64,000 nucleotides of DNA from Hydra vulgaris. Taxonomy: Eukaryota; Cnidaria; Hydrozoa; Anthoathecata; Hydridae. The stretch spans positions 21,358,001-21,422,000 of the forward strand of contig NC_088920.1 in NCBI RefSeq assembly GCF_038396675.1. The letters are read 5' to 3'. The position numbers and the translations under genes were made by a program. Every line of letters begins with the position of its first letter. The first letter of the stretch is position 1. The notes beneath the pieces are model-generated. The model was not told the DNA's origin. It ran no database searches and saw only the letters and a list, made by a program, of their open reading frames with translations. Below are positions 1-11,534 of this stretch, in pieces.

Positions 1-842
1 CCAACAAACTTTGCAATTTGCCTTATTAGCGTCAACTTTATTGAAATACTTTCATATAAAACTTGTTTTTGGCTTTATCGTTTAGTCTTTAAATAAAGTT
101 ATCAAGTCAATAATGACAAATACTACACTCATGCACTGCTAAGACTTTTAACTCACAAGTAAAACAACTTTAAATAAATTAGCTTCTTTTAATATTAAAA
201 TATAACTGTTTCGAATTACAACAGTCAAGTTTGATAGAACGCGCTGCGTTCTAAGTTTAAATTTTTGTTAAAGTTTCGGTTTAAAATCATCGGAGACGGC
301 TCCGAAATTATTAAACCGGAGTCGGAGGTGGAAGTCATTCGGAACTTCCGATTTTTCGGAGCTGGAGTCGAAGCTCCGTAACATCCCTACAATAAATCAT
401 TCACCATTGTCTGTTCAGTGGGTGCGTTGTAGTTTAAACATGATGAGTCATTATAAATGAAGCATCAAAAGTACTGTAACAATTGAAAAAAGTGGGAAGG
501 TTATTTATTAGTTTTTTATCTAATCAAGATTTTACAACTTGGTCGGAAATCAAGTTATCAAAAATAATTTCTATTTAATTTTTAGAATTTTTATTTTAAG
601 TTATCCGATGTATAGTTGTGATAACATTTGTTTATTAAAAATTAGCTTATGTGTACTTATGATAACATTCGGTTATTTTAAATTTAAATTCTGAGCGAAT
701 TTTTATATCAGAATATGTTTTATAATCAGATAATTAATCTTGAAGTAACAAATAACTTATAAGCGAATACAAGCAAGATAATCTTCGAAATTTATCGTCA
801 ATGTATTTCCTATTTTCAGACATTGTATGAATAGATTATAAA
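1..842. other. AT-rich leader without a gene
   Basis: No open frame, splice-linked exon or RNA gene could be supported here. The only non-AT-rich patch is at about 240–390 and is listed separately. Confidence 0.6.
240..390. mobile_element. possible hAT terminal fragment (CGGAG-rich)
   Basis: The patch repeats GGAG/CGGAG and CTCCG words and ends with CATCCCTA. That is reminiscent of hAT elements whose ends start TAGGGATG and run into CGGAGCTCCG-type repeats. No matching second end was found, so this is at best one terminus of a relic. Confidence 0.3.
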
Positions 843-1153
843 AAATTTTGAAGTGGCCGAAAACGAAGGACAACATCTCGTCAAAACTACTAATTGAAGC
901 TGAAGCAAAAAAAATTTATTTCACTATAACATCTAAAAGAAAATTCAAATTTATTAATTAGTGTTACTCAAATAAAACTTAGAATAAATGAAGCTACACT
1001 ATGTTGACGTGCGGCAGGAAAACACCATTTATTTTAAAAAGCAGCAAAGCGTCCTAAGTTTGCTAGAGAGCATGCATAAAAGAAAAATACAGGAAAAATA
1101 CATTTGATTGGAAAAAAGTAAACTTGAACTTAAAGTTCCAAAACGTTGCCATA

Positions 1154-2447
1154 ACGGGTGATGCAGAAGTTATCGGACAAAATAAAAACGTCAATAACTT
1201 ATTTATAAATAAAAAAACAAACTACTATTATATTTTTTTAAAATAAAGCATTTATCTTTCAATAAAAATATATTATTTTTTATATGAAAAAACACCACCA
1301 TCTGCAATTGATCTCAATTTTGCTCTGACGCCTTTCATATGCGACTGTAAAAAGTTTAAATCAATTTCTTGTAGTTTTAGTTTAATGCGATCAATCAAAA
1401 CTTGCTCTGTTGAAGCTTGCCAATCTCCCTCGTAAACCTTCTGTGCCAAATGTCCCCAAAAATTTTCAATTGGTTGTGCTTGAGGCACATTTGGGGGATT
1501 GGATTCTTTATCAACGTGATAGACATATTGGTCCATCCAATTTAGAGAATCTTTAGAATAATGAGAACTTGCTAAATCTGGCCAAAATAAATAGTTAAAG
1601 TCTCCATGATACTTGTGAATAAATGGAAGAAGTCGTTTTTCTAAACATTCATTAATATAGATTGATAAATTGATCGCTACAGCCTTGGAAGTGCAAAACA
1701 ATGGCTCGGACATACCACGGTCAGTTATGGCTATCCACATTAAAAATTTTTTTGGAAATTTCTCTTTTCCTATAAAACGAACACTTCTTGAGGATGTCTT
1801 TTTGTTGTTTGCGGAGTATCCAGAATTTCCAGGCATGTTGTCCCCTGCAAAACAAAAGTATTTTTCTACAAGCGATTTTGTGTTATAGAGTTGGTTAACT
1901 AGTTTCCTGCTTCTTTTTTTTGCCTTTATTTGTTGTTCTATAGTGTATTTTGGAGTCTTTTCACGTTTTCTATATTTAATATTTATTTTTTTAACTGACG
2001 TCCAATTGTCGATTGATTTACACCGAATTTAATACCTATTTTTCTCTGACTGACCCCTTTTTGATTGTTGACAAGTCTCGTTAATTCGGCTTTCTTTTTT
2101 CTAGTTCAGGATGTCGGACGACCAGGTTACTTTCTATCAGAAAATGATTGAACAGTTTCAAGTCTTTTTAGGTTATCATATTTTGTTCTTCGAGCAAATC
2201 CTTCCTTTTCAAAATGATTTACGATTTATTTATTTTTTATATTAGGTTTATTTACAAAAAACATTTTTAGTCGCTTTCGAAAAGATTCTTGTTCAGCTGC
2301 ATTTAACCTCATTTTAAATAATTGTGTTTTAAATAGTAAAGTTTATATTTTATAGAACGTTTATGCTTACGCATATAACCACAAAAACTAATTATTATGC
2401 TCAAATAATGAAATTAGGATTTGTCCGATAACTTCTGCATCACCCGT
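1154..2447 (-). mobile_element. complete Tc1/mariner element (DD36E spacing) with 28-bp TIRs
   Basis: Both ends carry the same 28-bp inverted repeat, starting ACGGGTGATGCAGAAG and ending GGACAAA, with no mismatch seen. TA target duplications lie at 1152–1153 and 2448–2449. Length is 1294 bp, normal for Tc1/mariner. It sits inside the older relic at 843–2760. Identical TIRs suggest fairly recent movement, although the transposase is dead, so it was probably mobilised in trans. Confidence 0.85.
1273..2313 (-). pseudogene. Tc1/mariner-family transposase, inactivated
   Basis: The carboxy part (1273–1836) reads through cleanly. It has FWPDLASSHYSK, the second catalytic Asp, and PNVPQAQPIENFW with the final Glu; 36 residues lie between them, the DD36E class. 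An N-terminal start at 2313 runs about 28 codons to a stop. A helix-turn-helix block at about 2000–2125 (KKAELTRLVNNQKG, then GRQLKK) follows a GRPTS motif with a stop directly after it. Where relatives usually read DDEKYF, this copy reads LVEKYF, so the first catalytic Asp appears lost; that comparison is from memory of the family. Confidence 0.75.
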
Positions 2448-2760
2448 TAAAGTGCTGATAAGGTCAGGAATGCAGATAAAAGTACATAAAAACTACAGTT
2501 AAACACTGCAAAAGCTTTGTTATTTTTTAGGCTGTTGTTCGAGTGAAGGTGTTCGTAAACTACAATTTATTGATGGTAAAATAACAAAAGGCTATATTGA
2601 TATCATAATAAATAATTTTCCAGGCTTAATTTATCAATTAAGTTCAATGGGTAACTACATCTTTTAACATGGTGATAACCCTAAACATACTGTCAAAACA
2701 ACAAATAAATTTTTCGAAGAAATTCACAAGTTTGGTGCCATGGCCACGTCAGAGCTCTGA

Positions 2761-3142
2761 TGTTTTGCTGATGTTTTACTTTTACTCTGATGATTTAATT
2801 TTCTGTAAATCAAAAAAGAAAAATAATAATTATAATAATAAAATTTTAAAACCAAAATTTTTTATCAAAAATTTAATACATTTATAAATTATATGTGAAG
2901 TTTGTTTCTTCATTCTTTTTGTACTTTAGTACTGCCGATAGTTTGTCTTCAAATTTTTGAATGTAAATTTATTTTTTATAAATTTTGGTTTTAGAATTTT
3001 TTTTATTTTTATATCTTAATTTATTGAAAAGTAAATTGAGAAGCGAACCGAAATATCAGTTTTTACTATATCTTCTCTTAGAGAGGAGTATAGAGATGAG
3101 TTTGTCAAAATTTTATCTATAACGGAAATTGTTCCACGATTG
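2761..3142. other. AT-rich spacer
   Basis: Low-complexity sequence between the Tc1 relic and the left end of the pogo element. Short open frames here lack codon structure or recognisable motifs. Confidence 0.6.
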
Positions 3143-3638
3143 TAGGGGAGAAGGGGGCAGATTTGAACGGGGGCAGCTTTGAAAAAATGCTTTTTTGAAG
3201 CGTTTTTGTATTTAAACTTAATAAAATTAAATATTTCGTGAAGACAATATTTACCATCGCAGCTGTCACCTGTTTTTCCTTGCATTTCGCTTAAACTGGA
3301 AAAAATATTTGATTGATTTGTTTTTGAGGAAATATCGTAAATATTTCAATGTAAAGTTGTAAGATTTTCCTGACCATGTTTCTTACTTGTGAGATGTTTA
3401 ATGTTATTTAAGAATAATTCATAACATTTACTATTAAGCAGAAAATATCAATAATTGAGATAATTTTGTTTAAAAAAATCATCGTTTGTTATTTTAATTG
3501 CTGTTGGGGCAGTTTTGAATAAAACGAATGGGGCACCTTTGAATCGTTTAAACTTCTCGCACTGTTTTGCTTGATTATTACGGCCTGAATTTTGATTGTC
3601 TAATATTAAAAATGGTTCGAAATTAAAAAAAAAAGAGG

Positions 3639-5153
3639 GTGACAGAAGTCATAGAGGAAGATATTAATAATGCTGTTCTCCTAGTTGTAAATGGATTAAT
3701 GAGGCCAAGCGAAGCTGCTAAAACTTATAATATAAAACGTAATACTTTACATTACAGAACAAAGAAGTGTAAAAATTTATCTAAGACCAACCTTGGTTTG
3801 ACAACTAAATATACTGTCGCACAAGTATTTAACAAAGACGAGGAATTAATGTTAAGAGACTACCTAATAAAAAGCTCTAAAATGAACTATGGCTTAACAT
3901 ATAAACAAGCAAAAGAATTAGCATTTCATTATGCTATGAAACTTTGCAAATGCCCAAGTAAATGGAGGGAAAATAAACAAGCTGGTATAGAGTGGTTGAA
4001 GGGTTTCATCAAACGTCACCAAGAACTTTCACTTAGAAAACCTGAAAATACAAGTTTGTCTCGTTCAACAAGTTTCAATCAGCACAATGTAAATCAGTTT
4101 TTTGATAACTATGAAAAAGTTTTAAAAAAATGTAATTTCACTCCTGATAGAATTTATAATATCGACGAAACCAGCATTATGACAGTAGTACAAGCACCCC
4201 ATGTTATAGCATCACGAGGAACAAAACAAGTAGGACAGTGTGTGTCTGCTGAACGTGGACAACTAATTACTATGTGTGGTATAGGAAATGCCATAGGAAA
4301 TTTCATTCCACCTGTCTTCATATTTCCAAGAGCACGGTTTCATGACACCATGATAAAAGGAGGACCACCTGGTTGTATTGGCTATGCAAACAGTCCAACA
4401 AGTGGCTGGATGACAGAGCCATTGTTTTTAAAGGTTCTAGAACATATAAAAAAACTAGTCAGATGTTCAAAAGAGGATCCTGTTTTACTCTTAATGGATA
4501 ATCATGAAAGCCATTGTACATTAGATGCCATTAATTATTGTTGTGAAAATGGAATGGTAGCTTTAACATTTCCTCCTCACTGCACTCATAGAATGCAACC
4601 TTTGGATGTGGCAGTTAATGGTCCTTTCAAGCAAAAATTGTCTATCTCTCAGAATGATTAGCTTGTATGCAATCCAGGAAAAACCATAACTATACATGAT
4701 TTAGTTGGTATAGTGACACCAGCATATACTACAACATATATTGCCAGGAATATTATTGCAGGTTTTTCCACATCTGGAATATATCCTTTTTCACGACTTG
4801 CTTTCTGCAATGACAGCTTTCAAAGTGCTGAAGTGACTAATCGCCCTCTAATAGAATCATTTAGTATAGCTACCTTTGATAATTCACATCAAATTCCTAT
4901 AACACCTGAAGGCATAGTTATGCAAAAACAAGATTGCATGATTGATTATAAGGATGATGAGCAAAAAATTACAAGCAATGCCTTACAACCACAGCACACA
5001 ATAACACCTGAACCAGTAAGACCATATCCAAAAGCTCTACCTCGTAAGAAAACTAATAAAGGTAGAAAAAGTGGGAAATCTAAGATTCTTACTGACACCC
5101 CAGAAAGAGAAGAAATAAAAAAAATCTTATCTTTTACGCAAGACAAGACTTGA
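3639..5153 (+). pseudogene. pogo/Tigger transposase with one in-frame stop
   Basis: About 504 codons in one frame. Residues 1–45 form a pipsqueak-type helix-turn-helix (RPSEAAKTYNIKRNTLHYR). Residues about 60–145 look like the CENP-B-type DNA-binding half. The DDE_1 catalytic region follows with NIDETS (Asp176), LLLMDNHESH (Asp287) and MQPLDV (Asp323), giving DD35D spacing. The only lesion seen is TAG at 4659–4661, where relatives usually carry Trp (ND-W-L before NPGKT), a single G-to-A change. Downstream the same frame continues to the basic tail (KALPRKKTNKGRKSGKS). Translation from 3639 is the first in-frame ATG that covers the HTH; relatives may start slightly upstream. Confidence 0.85.
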
Positions 5154-5314
5154 AAAACAAGAAACTTACAAAATTAGATCCTCAAAATCCAAGCTAAAAA
5201 AAAAAATTCTTTAATCTATGTTAACTTTTAATAATTTTGATTTTTTACACGGTTTTGTTTTGAATGTTTAGATTTTGTTGCTTGTAAAGATTCTTTTAAA
5301 AATTATTTAATGTT

Positions 5315-5430
<116 letters not shown>

Positions 5431-5487
5431 TTTATTAGATTGTAAGTGTTTTTTAAATGTTATATAATACAATACCATACTAAACAA

Positions 5488-5917
5488 TGCACTAACACAA
5501 ACATTTGTGTTTTTGAAGTGTAACATTTTAATTAGATCAGTGGATGCTTTAATATTTTAACATAACTATTGTTTTATCGATTGTTACTAATAGAAACTTA
5601 AACTTTATCCATTACCATTTACCGGTTTAATTGGGTTTTCTTAAGTTTAAAGGTTAGTGAGTTTTGCAAGGTTGTTTTTTTTTTTTTCAAGCTGCTTCTA
5701 TTTGCACTAACACAAACATTTGTGTTTTTGAAGTGTAACATTTTAATTAGATCAGTGGATGCTTTAATATTTTAACATAACTATTGTTTTATCAATTGTT
5801 ACTAATAGAAACTTAAACTTTATCCATTACCATTTACCGGTTTAATTGGGTTTTCTTAAGTTTAAAGGTTAGTGAGTTTTGCAAGGTTGTTTTTTTTTTT
5901 TTCAAGCTGCTTCTATT
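5488..5917. repeat. 215-bp tandem duplication inside the pogo element
   Basis: The block starting TGCACTAACACAAAC at 5488 recurs at 5703 and is nearly identical, with one visible substitution (CGATTG versus CAATTG). It includes a poly-T run and lies between the (TA)n tract and the right end. Confidence 0.88.
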
Positions 5918-6354
5918 TACAGCTTAAATAGCTTTATATAACTTTTGTTTGATCAAGTCTCTAGAGTGATTATAAGATTAGATTGTTTAAAAATATATAT
6001 ATATTTTTACTATTAGAAACCAAAACTTAATGAAATTTAAAAGTAAATCAATGCTTTATTTAAAAAAAAAGAAGTTTATTCACTAGTTATTCCCATTTGT
6101 CAGAGATAATTCAAAGCTGCCACAGGTGTGTTCAAAGCTGCCTCAGGTTGGGGCAGTTTTGAACATTTTCACGCATGTTGAAGAAATAAGGATTCTGACT
6201 TATTTTTTAGCTCAAAATTTGTTAAAACTCTGCAGTTTTATACCTTAATCATTGTTTTGAATATTCAGAAAAAAAAAAAGTGGTTTGACTACTTAAAATA
6301 TTGATTTATAAGAAAAAGTTTAAAAAGTGTTCAAAGCTGCCCCCCTCTCCCCTA

Positions 6355-7282
6355 TCTATAATTACATATATATTCCTAAAACACCATTATAAGCACTTCC
6401 AAACAAAGAAAAATAGATTAAAGTAAAATAATTGAATTGAAAATGGTTACTAGCTAAATGAAAAATTTTTCAAAAACTCTTCATAAAGCATTTGAAAAAC
6501 AGAAACGAAGTCAATATATTTATTTTTTTAATTTTATTTATTTCGTCATTAAAAAAAAGGATACAATGCCGAGTTATATAAATAAAATCTACGTGACCGG
6601 GGCTAAAAGAAGACAATATTTTTATCATCATATTATACTTTCATCTGCAAGTGTGTACAATAGTTGTCCCAAAAAAAAAGAAAAAAAGACTATACCCTCA
6701 AGTGTTTAGCATTTGGTCTGAAGAAAAAGAAAATACCCATACGTTTTTGTTCATTTAGTCGACAATTGCAAGGTGCATATTTTGTTACTTTCGCTTTTGT
6801 AATAAATGTCATAAAAAAAGCATTGCTGTGTAAAACAGAAAGATTTATTAGATAAGTTTAAGAATGTCTATAAATTTTTCTAGAAGCACTAGTTAAAATT
6901 CAATTCAAGAAGTAAATCTATTAGAAAAGTAAATCTATTAGAAGTTTTCCCAATATCAACTTTTTTTTTAAACATAAAATGTTCAAAAATAAAAATAAAG
7001 CAAGGTGCAAAGAGAAAATACAACTGCTCTATTAGTTCTAGAAGAACTGTTTACCTTCTTAATTATCCCATAAAAAATTGCCAACAAACCAATGAATTTG
7101 AGGAAAAACTTATAAAGAAAAAAAAAGTAATTGTGAACTACTACGTTATTAAAAATAATTTTTATTTATAATCAAGTATTGATTTTATTTCCAGAACAAC
7201 TTTATAATTAATAGAGGCATATTAAATTAACAACAAATTTAAATAAAAAATATAACTATTAAACACTCTTAGATTAAAGAAA
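6355..7282. other. intergenic, no gene recognised
   Basis: AT-rich sequence with short lysine/phenylalanine-rich open frames produced by base composition. No domain, splice pair or repeat boundary was identified. Confidence 0.55.
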
Positions 7283-8600
7283 ATGACTAAAAAAATCATA
7301 GAGCTCACTCCTGATGAGCTTATTGAAACAATATCAATTGTGGCAACAAGATATAGTATTAGAATACGACCTCAGACCCAAATTATGTCTGCCATTCTTT
7401 CCAAATCTAATGTTAAACTTAAAGAAATAAACATCTCTTGGTCTTCTGTTCACAAAAAACGGTTTCAGATAATTCAGTCAACAGGGAACCTTCTAAGAAA
7501 TCAAATAGTTGATTTACTAAAAAGTAAAAGACTAGTTCTACATTTTGGCACTAAACTAGTTAATGAAATTTTAGAAGAACTTCAAATATTTTTTGTTTAT
7601 GACAGAATGGCTGTGAGTGTTAGTTCTCCAGATGCTCGAGATTACGACGATATATTCCTTGGGATTTTCCAACTAAAAAATGGGCTGGAGCATGTCAGGC
7701 AATTGAACTAATAAAGTTATTAGAAAATTACGAGTGCGTTAATCTACTGTTTGCTTGCTGCTGCGATACAACCAGAAGTAACACGGGGAAATATTCTGGA
7801 GCAATTCAATTGCTGAGCGTAAAACTTAAAATCCCTTTAACATGGTTGTTATGCAGGCATCACATATATGAGCTGCATATGTCTCACTTCATGAAAGTAC
7901 TCAGAGGAAAGACAAAAGGTTCCCACAGAGCATAATTATTAAAGTTACAAAAAAAGGGAACGAAGTTTGTACAGAAAAGAACACTCTAAATAATATTGTA
8001 AAAGTGTGTTGGAATAACCTAGAAAATGATTCAGTGTTGTACACTCTTGCAAAAGATGCCCTTACTTTATGTTCAAAAACTCTGCTCAAAAATACTTTTA
8101 TAAGAGATGATTATAGAAACCTTTGCCAGCTTGTTGTTTTGTATCTTGGTGAAAATGTAACTAATTTTAACTACCATCAACATGGCGCTTGTCATTAGGC
8201 ACGTTTTATCGCAGATTGACTTTACCTCCTTACATTGGAAATGACGAAAAATGTTGTTAAATAATGACAGAAAAGGAAAAAAATGAGGTACAGAAGGGAA
8301 ATTTCTTTACCGCTATTCTTTATGTGCCATGGTTTTTTTAAAGCACCCAAGCATAACCTCGATTCTTTCAAGGCAAGTCTTAAAACGCAAGAGCAATACA
8401 ATGACCAGTAAAGATAGTCTTTAACAAAGAGTATAAAACGACATTCTTGGTACTTAACTTCTCCCTTGCTGTGTTAGCGATTGGAGATAACGTAACCGTA
8501 ACGTTGAAGACTATGAAAAAATAAAAATGATTAATAACCTATTCATACATTTCATATCGGGGATTTCATATGCCTACATTTCATATTGGAGATTCTCAAA
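7283..8600 (+). pseudogene. decayed transposase-like gene (unassigned metazoan family)
   Basis: A 142-codon frame from 7283 continues, after a frameshift near 7700, as sequence containing CDTTRSNTGKYSG, LLCRHHIYELHMSHF and, from 8004, GENVTNFNYHQHGACH, ARFIAD and LTLEMT. Further on KRHSWYLTS and a short acidic segment are legible. This motif series (DTT-SNTG, CRHHIYEL, GACHHARF) recurs in a family of uncharacterised cnidarian and arthropod proteins that behave like transposon products; I cannot assign a superfamily. Stops interrupt it at 8196–8198, about 8217 and further 3'. No terminal repeats were found. Confidence 0.6.
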
Positions 8601-8975
8601 TTATTCCAGTTCTTGATTCCAATTAATAGTTACACATCCAGCAAAGTTGCTACCTTTGGATCAAAATTTTTTTTATATTCTATCTTTATAGACCAAATCA
8701 CTTAGTTTGGAGGGTATAGTCTCTTGATTTTCAAATTTTCATCATTTTTTGGGACACCCTAGTGCACAAGGTAAACATACAATTACTTTGTAACATTTAA
8801 AAATTATTAATTATTTAAAAATTGTTAGCACAGGTCCAAGTTTAGCATCAAAAATAAAAAAAGTAAAACTCGCTTCAAATCATAACTAAACTCTAATAAT
8901 GATACAATGAACAATAATAGCTAATAAAATTAGAATTGCTTGATGCCATGTACTTACTTAAACTAAATAAGGTAA
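8601..8975. other. intergenic, no gene recognised
   Basis: AT-rich sequence between the decayed transposase and the 17-bp minisatellite. Confidence 0.5.
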
Positions 8976-9112
8976 TAGATGATGTAATGGAGTTGATGAT
9001 GTAATGGAGTTGATGATGTAATGGAGTTGGTGATGTAATGGAGTTGTTGATGTAATGGAGTTGATGATATAATGGAGTTCATGATGTAATGGAGTTAATG
9101 ATGAAATGAAGT
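8976..9112. repeat. 17-bp minisatellite, about 8 copies
   Basis: Consensus GATGATGTAATGGAGTT repeated head to tail, with single substitutions accumulating towards the right edge. Confidence 0.9.
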
Positions 9113-9239
9113 TTATTATGTAGGCAATAATGTAGTAGTTAAATCAATGTCTTATTTAAAATTCCACTTTTGCATCTATTTACACTCTCTTTAGAATAAG
9201 GAATCTTTCCTGATAAACATAATGTTGTAAGGGTGATAC

Positions 9240-9930
9240 CTATACTAAAATGAGAAGTTAAGACTAGTGTCTCTTCCAAAACTTTGTATTTTCAATCAAG
9301 ACATAAAACAAGAAAACACTTTAAAATTTCTCGGCATGCTTTTTGATAAAAATGTGGCGTTGAGAGATTACATACAATCTCTCGAAAATACAATCTCATG
9401 GAACATAAGCCTGCTTTGCAAAGCAAGACCTTTTTTAAATCCAACTTGTTTAAAGCTTTTATATTTCTTGTTCATTCATTGCCATTTAAGTTACGCAAAC
9501 ATTGCAATGTGAAGTAAAAATAAAAATAAAATGAAAAAACTATTTAATAAACAAAAGCATACAATTAGAATCATTTCCAATGTGGGCCGTTATACACACT
9601 CCCATGCATTATTTGTTAATTAAATATAATGAATTTTTATCAATTAAATGTCTATCAAATTCTTACATTTATGTTCGAAATTAATAAAAAAATTTACCCA
9701 CAATAGAAAATAAATCAAAATGGATATCTAAATAAAATTTCAAATTACAGTTATATTCAACCCAAAAGTTATTTTGCGGCGGCTAAATGTTCGATTTCTA
9801 CTAAAGGACCAAAATTATGGAATAACATATTAACTAATGAACTTAAAACTGTTGCTACGCTTAATGAGTTTAAGAACAAACTGAAGCAAAAACTATTTAT
9901 GAACGACGTAGCGCTCAGCTTTTTCTGAAG
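9240..9930 (+). pseudogene. LINE reverse transcriptase 3' fragment
   Basis: Codons from about 9267 read LKFLGMLFDKN, LLCKARPFLN and LLYFLFIHCHLSYANIA. This matches the thumb and carboxy region of the LINE at 50094–51182 (LLYKARPFLSQ, LIYFSFIHSYLMYANIAW). After a stop and shifts, the end of the ORF is legible at about 9770–9930 (FAAAKCSISTKGPKLWNN, then NEFKNKLKQKLF). Only the 3' end survives, as is usual for a 5'-truncated insertion. Confidence 0.7.
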
Positions 9931-10869
9931 TTTTAATGGTTGCTTCTTTAAACATACCCAACAATTAGATATTTGTCAATATCGGCTTGACAATCTTAGA
10001 TAAGGTTGTGTCACTTGTTATCGCTTCAATGCTTCTTTTTTTTATGAAAAAACTATGATTTATAAGAATTATTCACATACTTCAAGGTATATGCTAGTGT
10101 AAAAGGAAAAAATCAGAATTATCCTTGCATTTTTTCAGTAATATAGACGGGTTGCTTTGTTTACAATCTAAAGCGCGTGCGCAAAAAAATACAGGCAAAA
10201 CATTGGAGCTAAAGCAAAGTAAGCAAAAGTATAGTGTGAAGAGACTATGTGAATCGAAAATACTCACTCTACTCACTACACAAGTAGAAAATAAAGAAAG
10301 TAAAATGTGTCAAATTTTGTTAACCAGTATCAAAGTATACTTTGGCAATTTTTAAAAGGTAAATAAATTTAAAATGATTAAGATATATTTCTAATAATCT
10401 ATACTTCTATCAACCAAGGCTGGGTCCCTGCTAAGTTATAGAAAAAACTGAGAATTTGTATCAAAGTTTACATAAATTAGCATCGAAAACTGTTGTTTTT
10501 AAAATTATTAGTTGGTATATTGATGAAACAGAGACTGTAATGAAACAGACACCGCATATAAAATGAGCTTTACTTTACTCCTAAAGTTCAGGCTAAACCA
10601 ATTACTGCTCATTATGAGCAGAATTACAGAAAAATTAAAAGTTTTACTCAAACTGTTTATGAAATCTCATCAAAATTAACTTAATACTATAAAAACTTTT
10701 TTAAAAACTTAAAGAAAAAACACTTCTTCGAAAATCCACAGGGCTGGACTGCATTTGTTTATAAAATACTGAATATGTTTATTGATAACCGCTCACAAGT
10801 CTTTATAAATTAAATAATGTAATATTCTGAAACTGTTTGCTATATTCTAACAGACTATAATCTTAAAAT
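9931..10869. other. intergenic, no gene recognised
   Basis: Includes weakly coding-like but unassignable stretches on both strands around 10100–10350. No domain or exon boundary could be supported. Confidence 0.45.
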
Positions 10870-11200
10870 GGAAAGTATTGCAAAATATAAACTTTTGAAT
10901 GCAATGTCTCAAACAACAAATAAATCTTTACCTTTCTGTCTCGGGTTTTTCATTGATGTTGATTATCTTAAGTGCAAGTCCAGATGGAATTGAAAAATGG
11001 AATTGTAATGTAATGGGTATTTTTTAAATGAAATACTCAGTAAATGTAGAAACAGTTTAGAGTTGTGGAAAGATGACCTAAATTATCCACTTAATAAAGA
11101 TGGTCTAATTAAAACTAATCACCAGTATTACTATCAAATAAAACAACAAACAATGGTAACCAAAACAAAATATTGTCTGTTAGAGTAATGGAAACATGAC
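10870..11200 (+). pseudogene. YqaJ-type nuclease domain relic
   Basis: Discontinuous frames give LSASPDGIE, then NHQYYYQIKQQ and TKTKYCLL. In YqaJ-type recombinase/nuclease domains common in cnidarian transposon-like proteins, an ASPDG motif (with an active-site Asp) is followed by a YYYQVQ–Q–YCDF segment. The intervening metal-binding Glu and Lys are not legible. In some cnidarian proteins this domain is joined to the Mutator-like domain present at 13845–15520; here the two are about 3 kb apart with LINE remains between them. Confidence 0.45.
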
Positions 11201-11534
11201 AAATAATAAACTCTGAGAAATTTTGTTATATGTTTAAAGATAAACTTAAAACAGTTTTTAAAAAAGTTGACAAAAATTGTAACAAGAAAATTGAATCAAA
11301 ATCAACTGCATCTATTCTGCACGTGAAAATGTTCAAAGTTTCTTTCATTGACAGAATGTATTAATTTTCATTGTCCAGTCAAATGGTATCATTAAAAGTG
11401 TGCTTATATTACAATACCTCAGTTTTCAAATAAAAAATGTTATTGCTCTATATGCATTTTGCAACCTAAAGACAATATATAAAGCTTTTGTGTAACATTA
11501 CTAAATAAAATTTAACTTCAAAATTTAATTTAAA

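Larger units (their letters stand above)
843..2760 (+). pseudogene. old Tc1-like transposase relic, split by a later insertion
   Basis: Two blocks of Tc1-type transposase can be read on the plus strand. The first (about 843–1150) has a KRPKFAREH-like stretch followed by a DWKK-like stretch. The second (about 2450–2760) has a SSEGVRKLQFIDGKI-like block and HGDNPKHTVKTTNKFF, matching the QQDNDPKHT region around the second catalytic Asp. Stops and frameshifts are frequent. The two blocks are colinear and meet exactly at the TA target site of the element at 1154–2447. This relic was therefore the target and is the older copy. Its terminal repeats were not found. Confidence 0.6.

Noticed and set aside
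3016-3285. Minus-strand 89-codon frame at the pogo left end
   Set aside because: It crosses the terminal repeat and target site, so it cannot be an original gene.
9960-10016. Another copy of the LINE 3' hairpin
   Set aside because: A different stem (TGACAA … TTGTGTCA) lacking the AAGAC/GTCTT core and the CTGC box.
10094-10355. Overlapping frames on both strands near 10.2 kb
   Set aside because: No domain motif or exon boundary; each is probably the shadow of the other.
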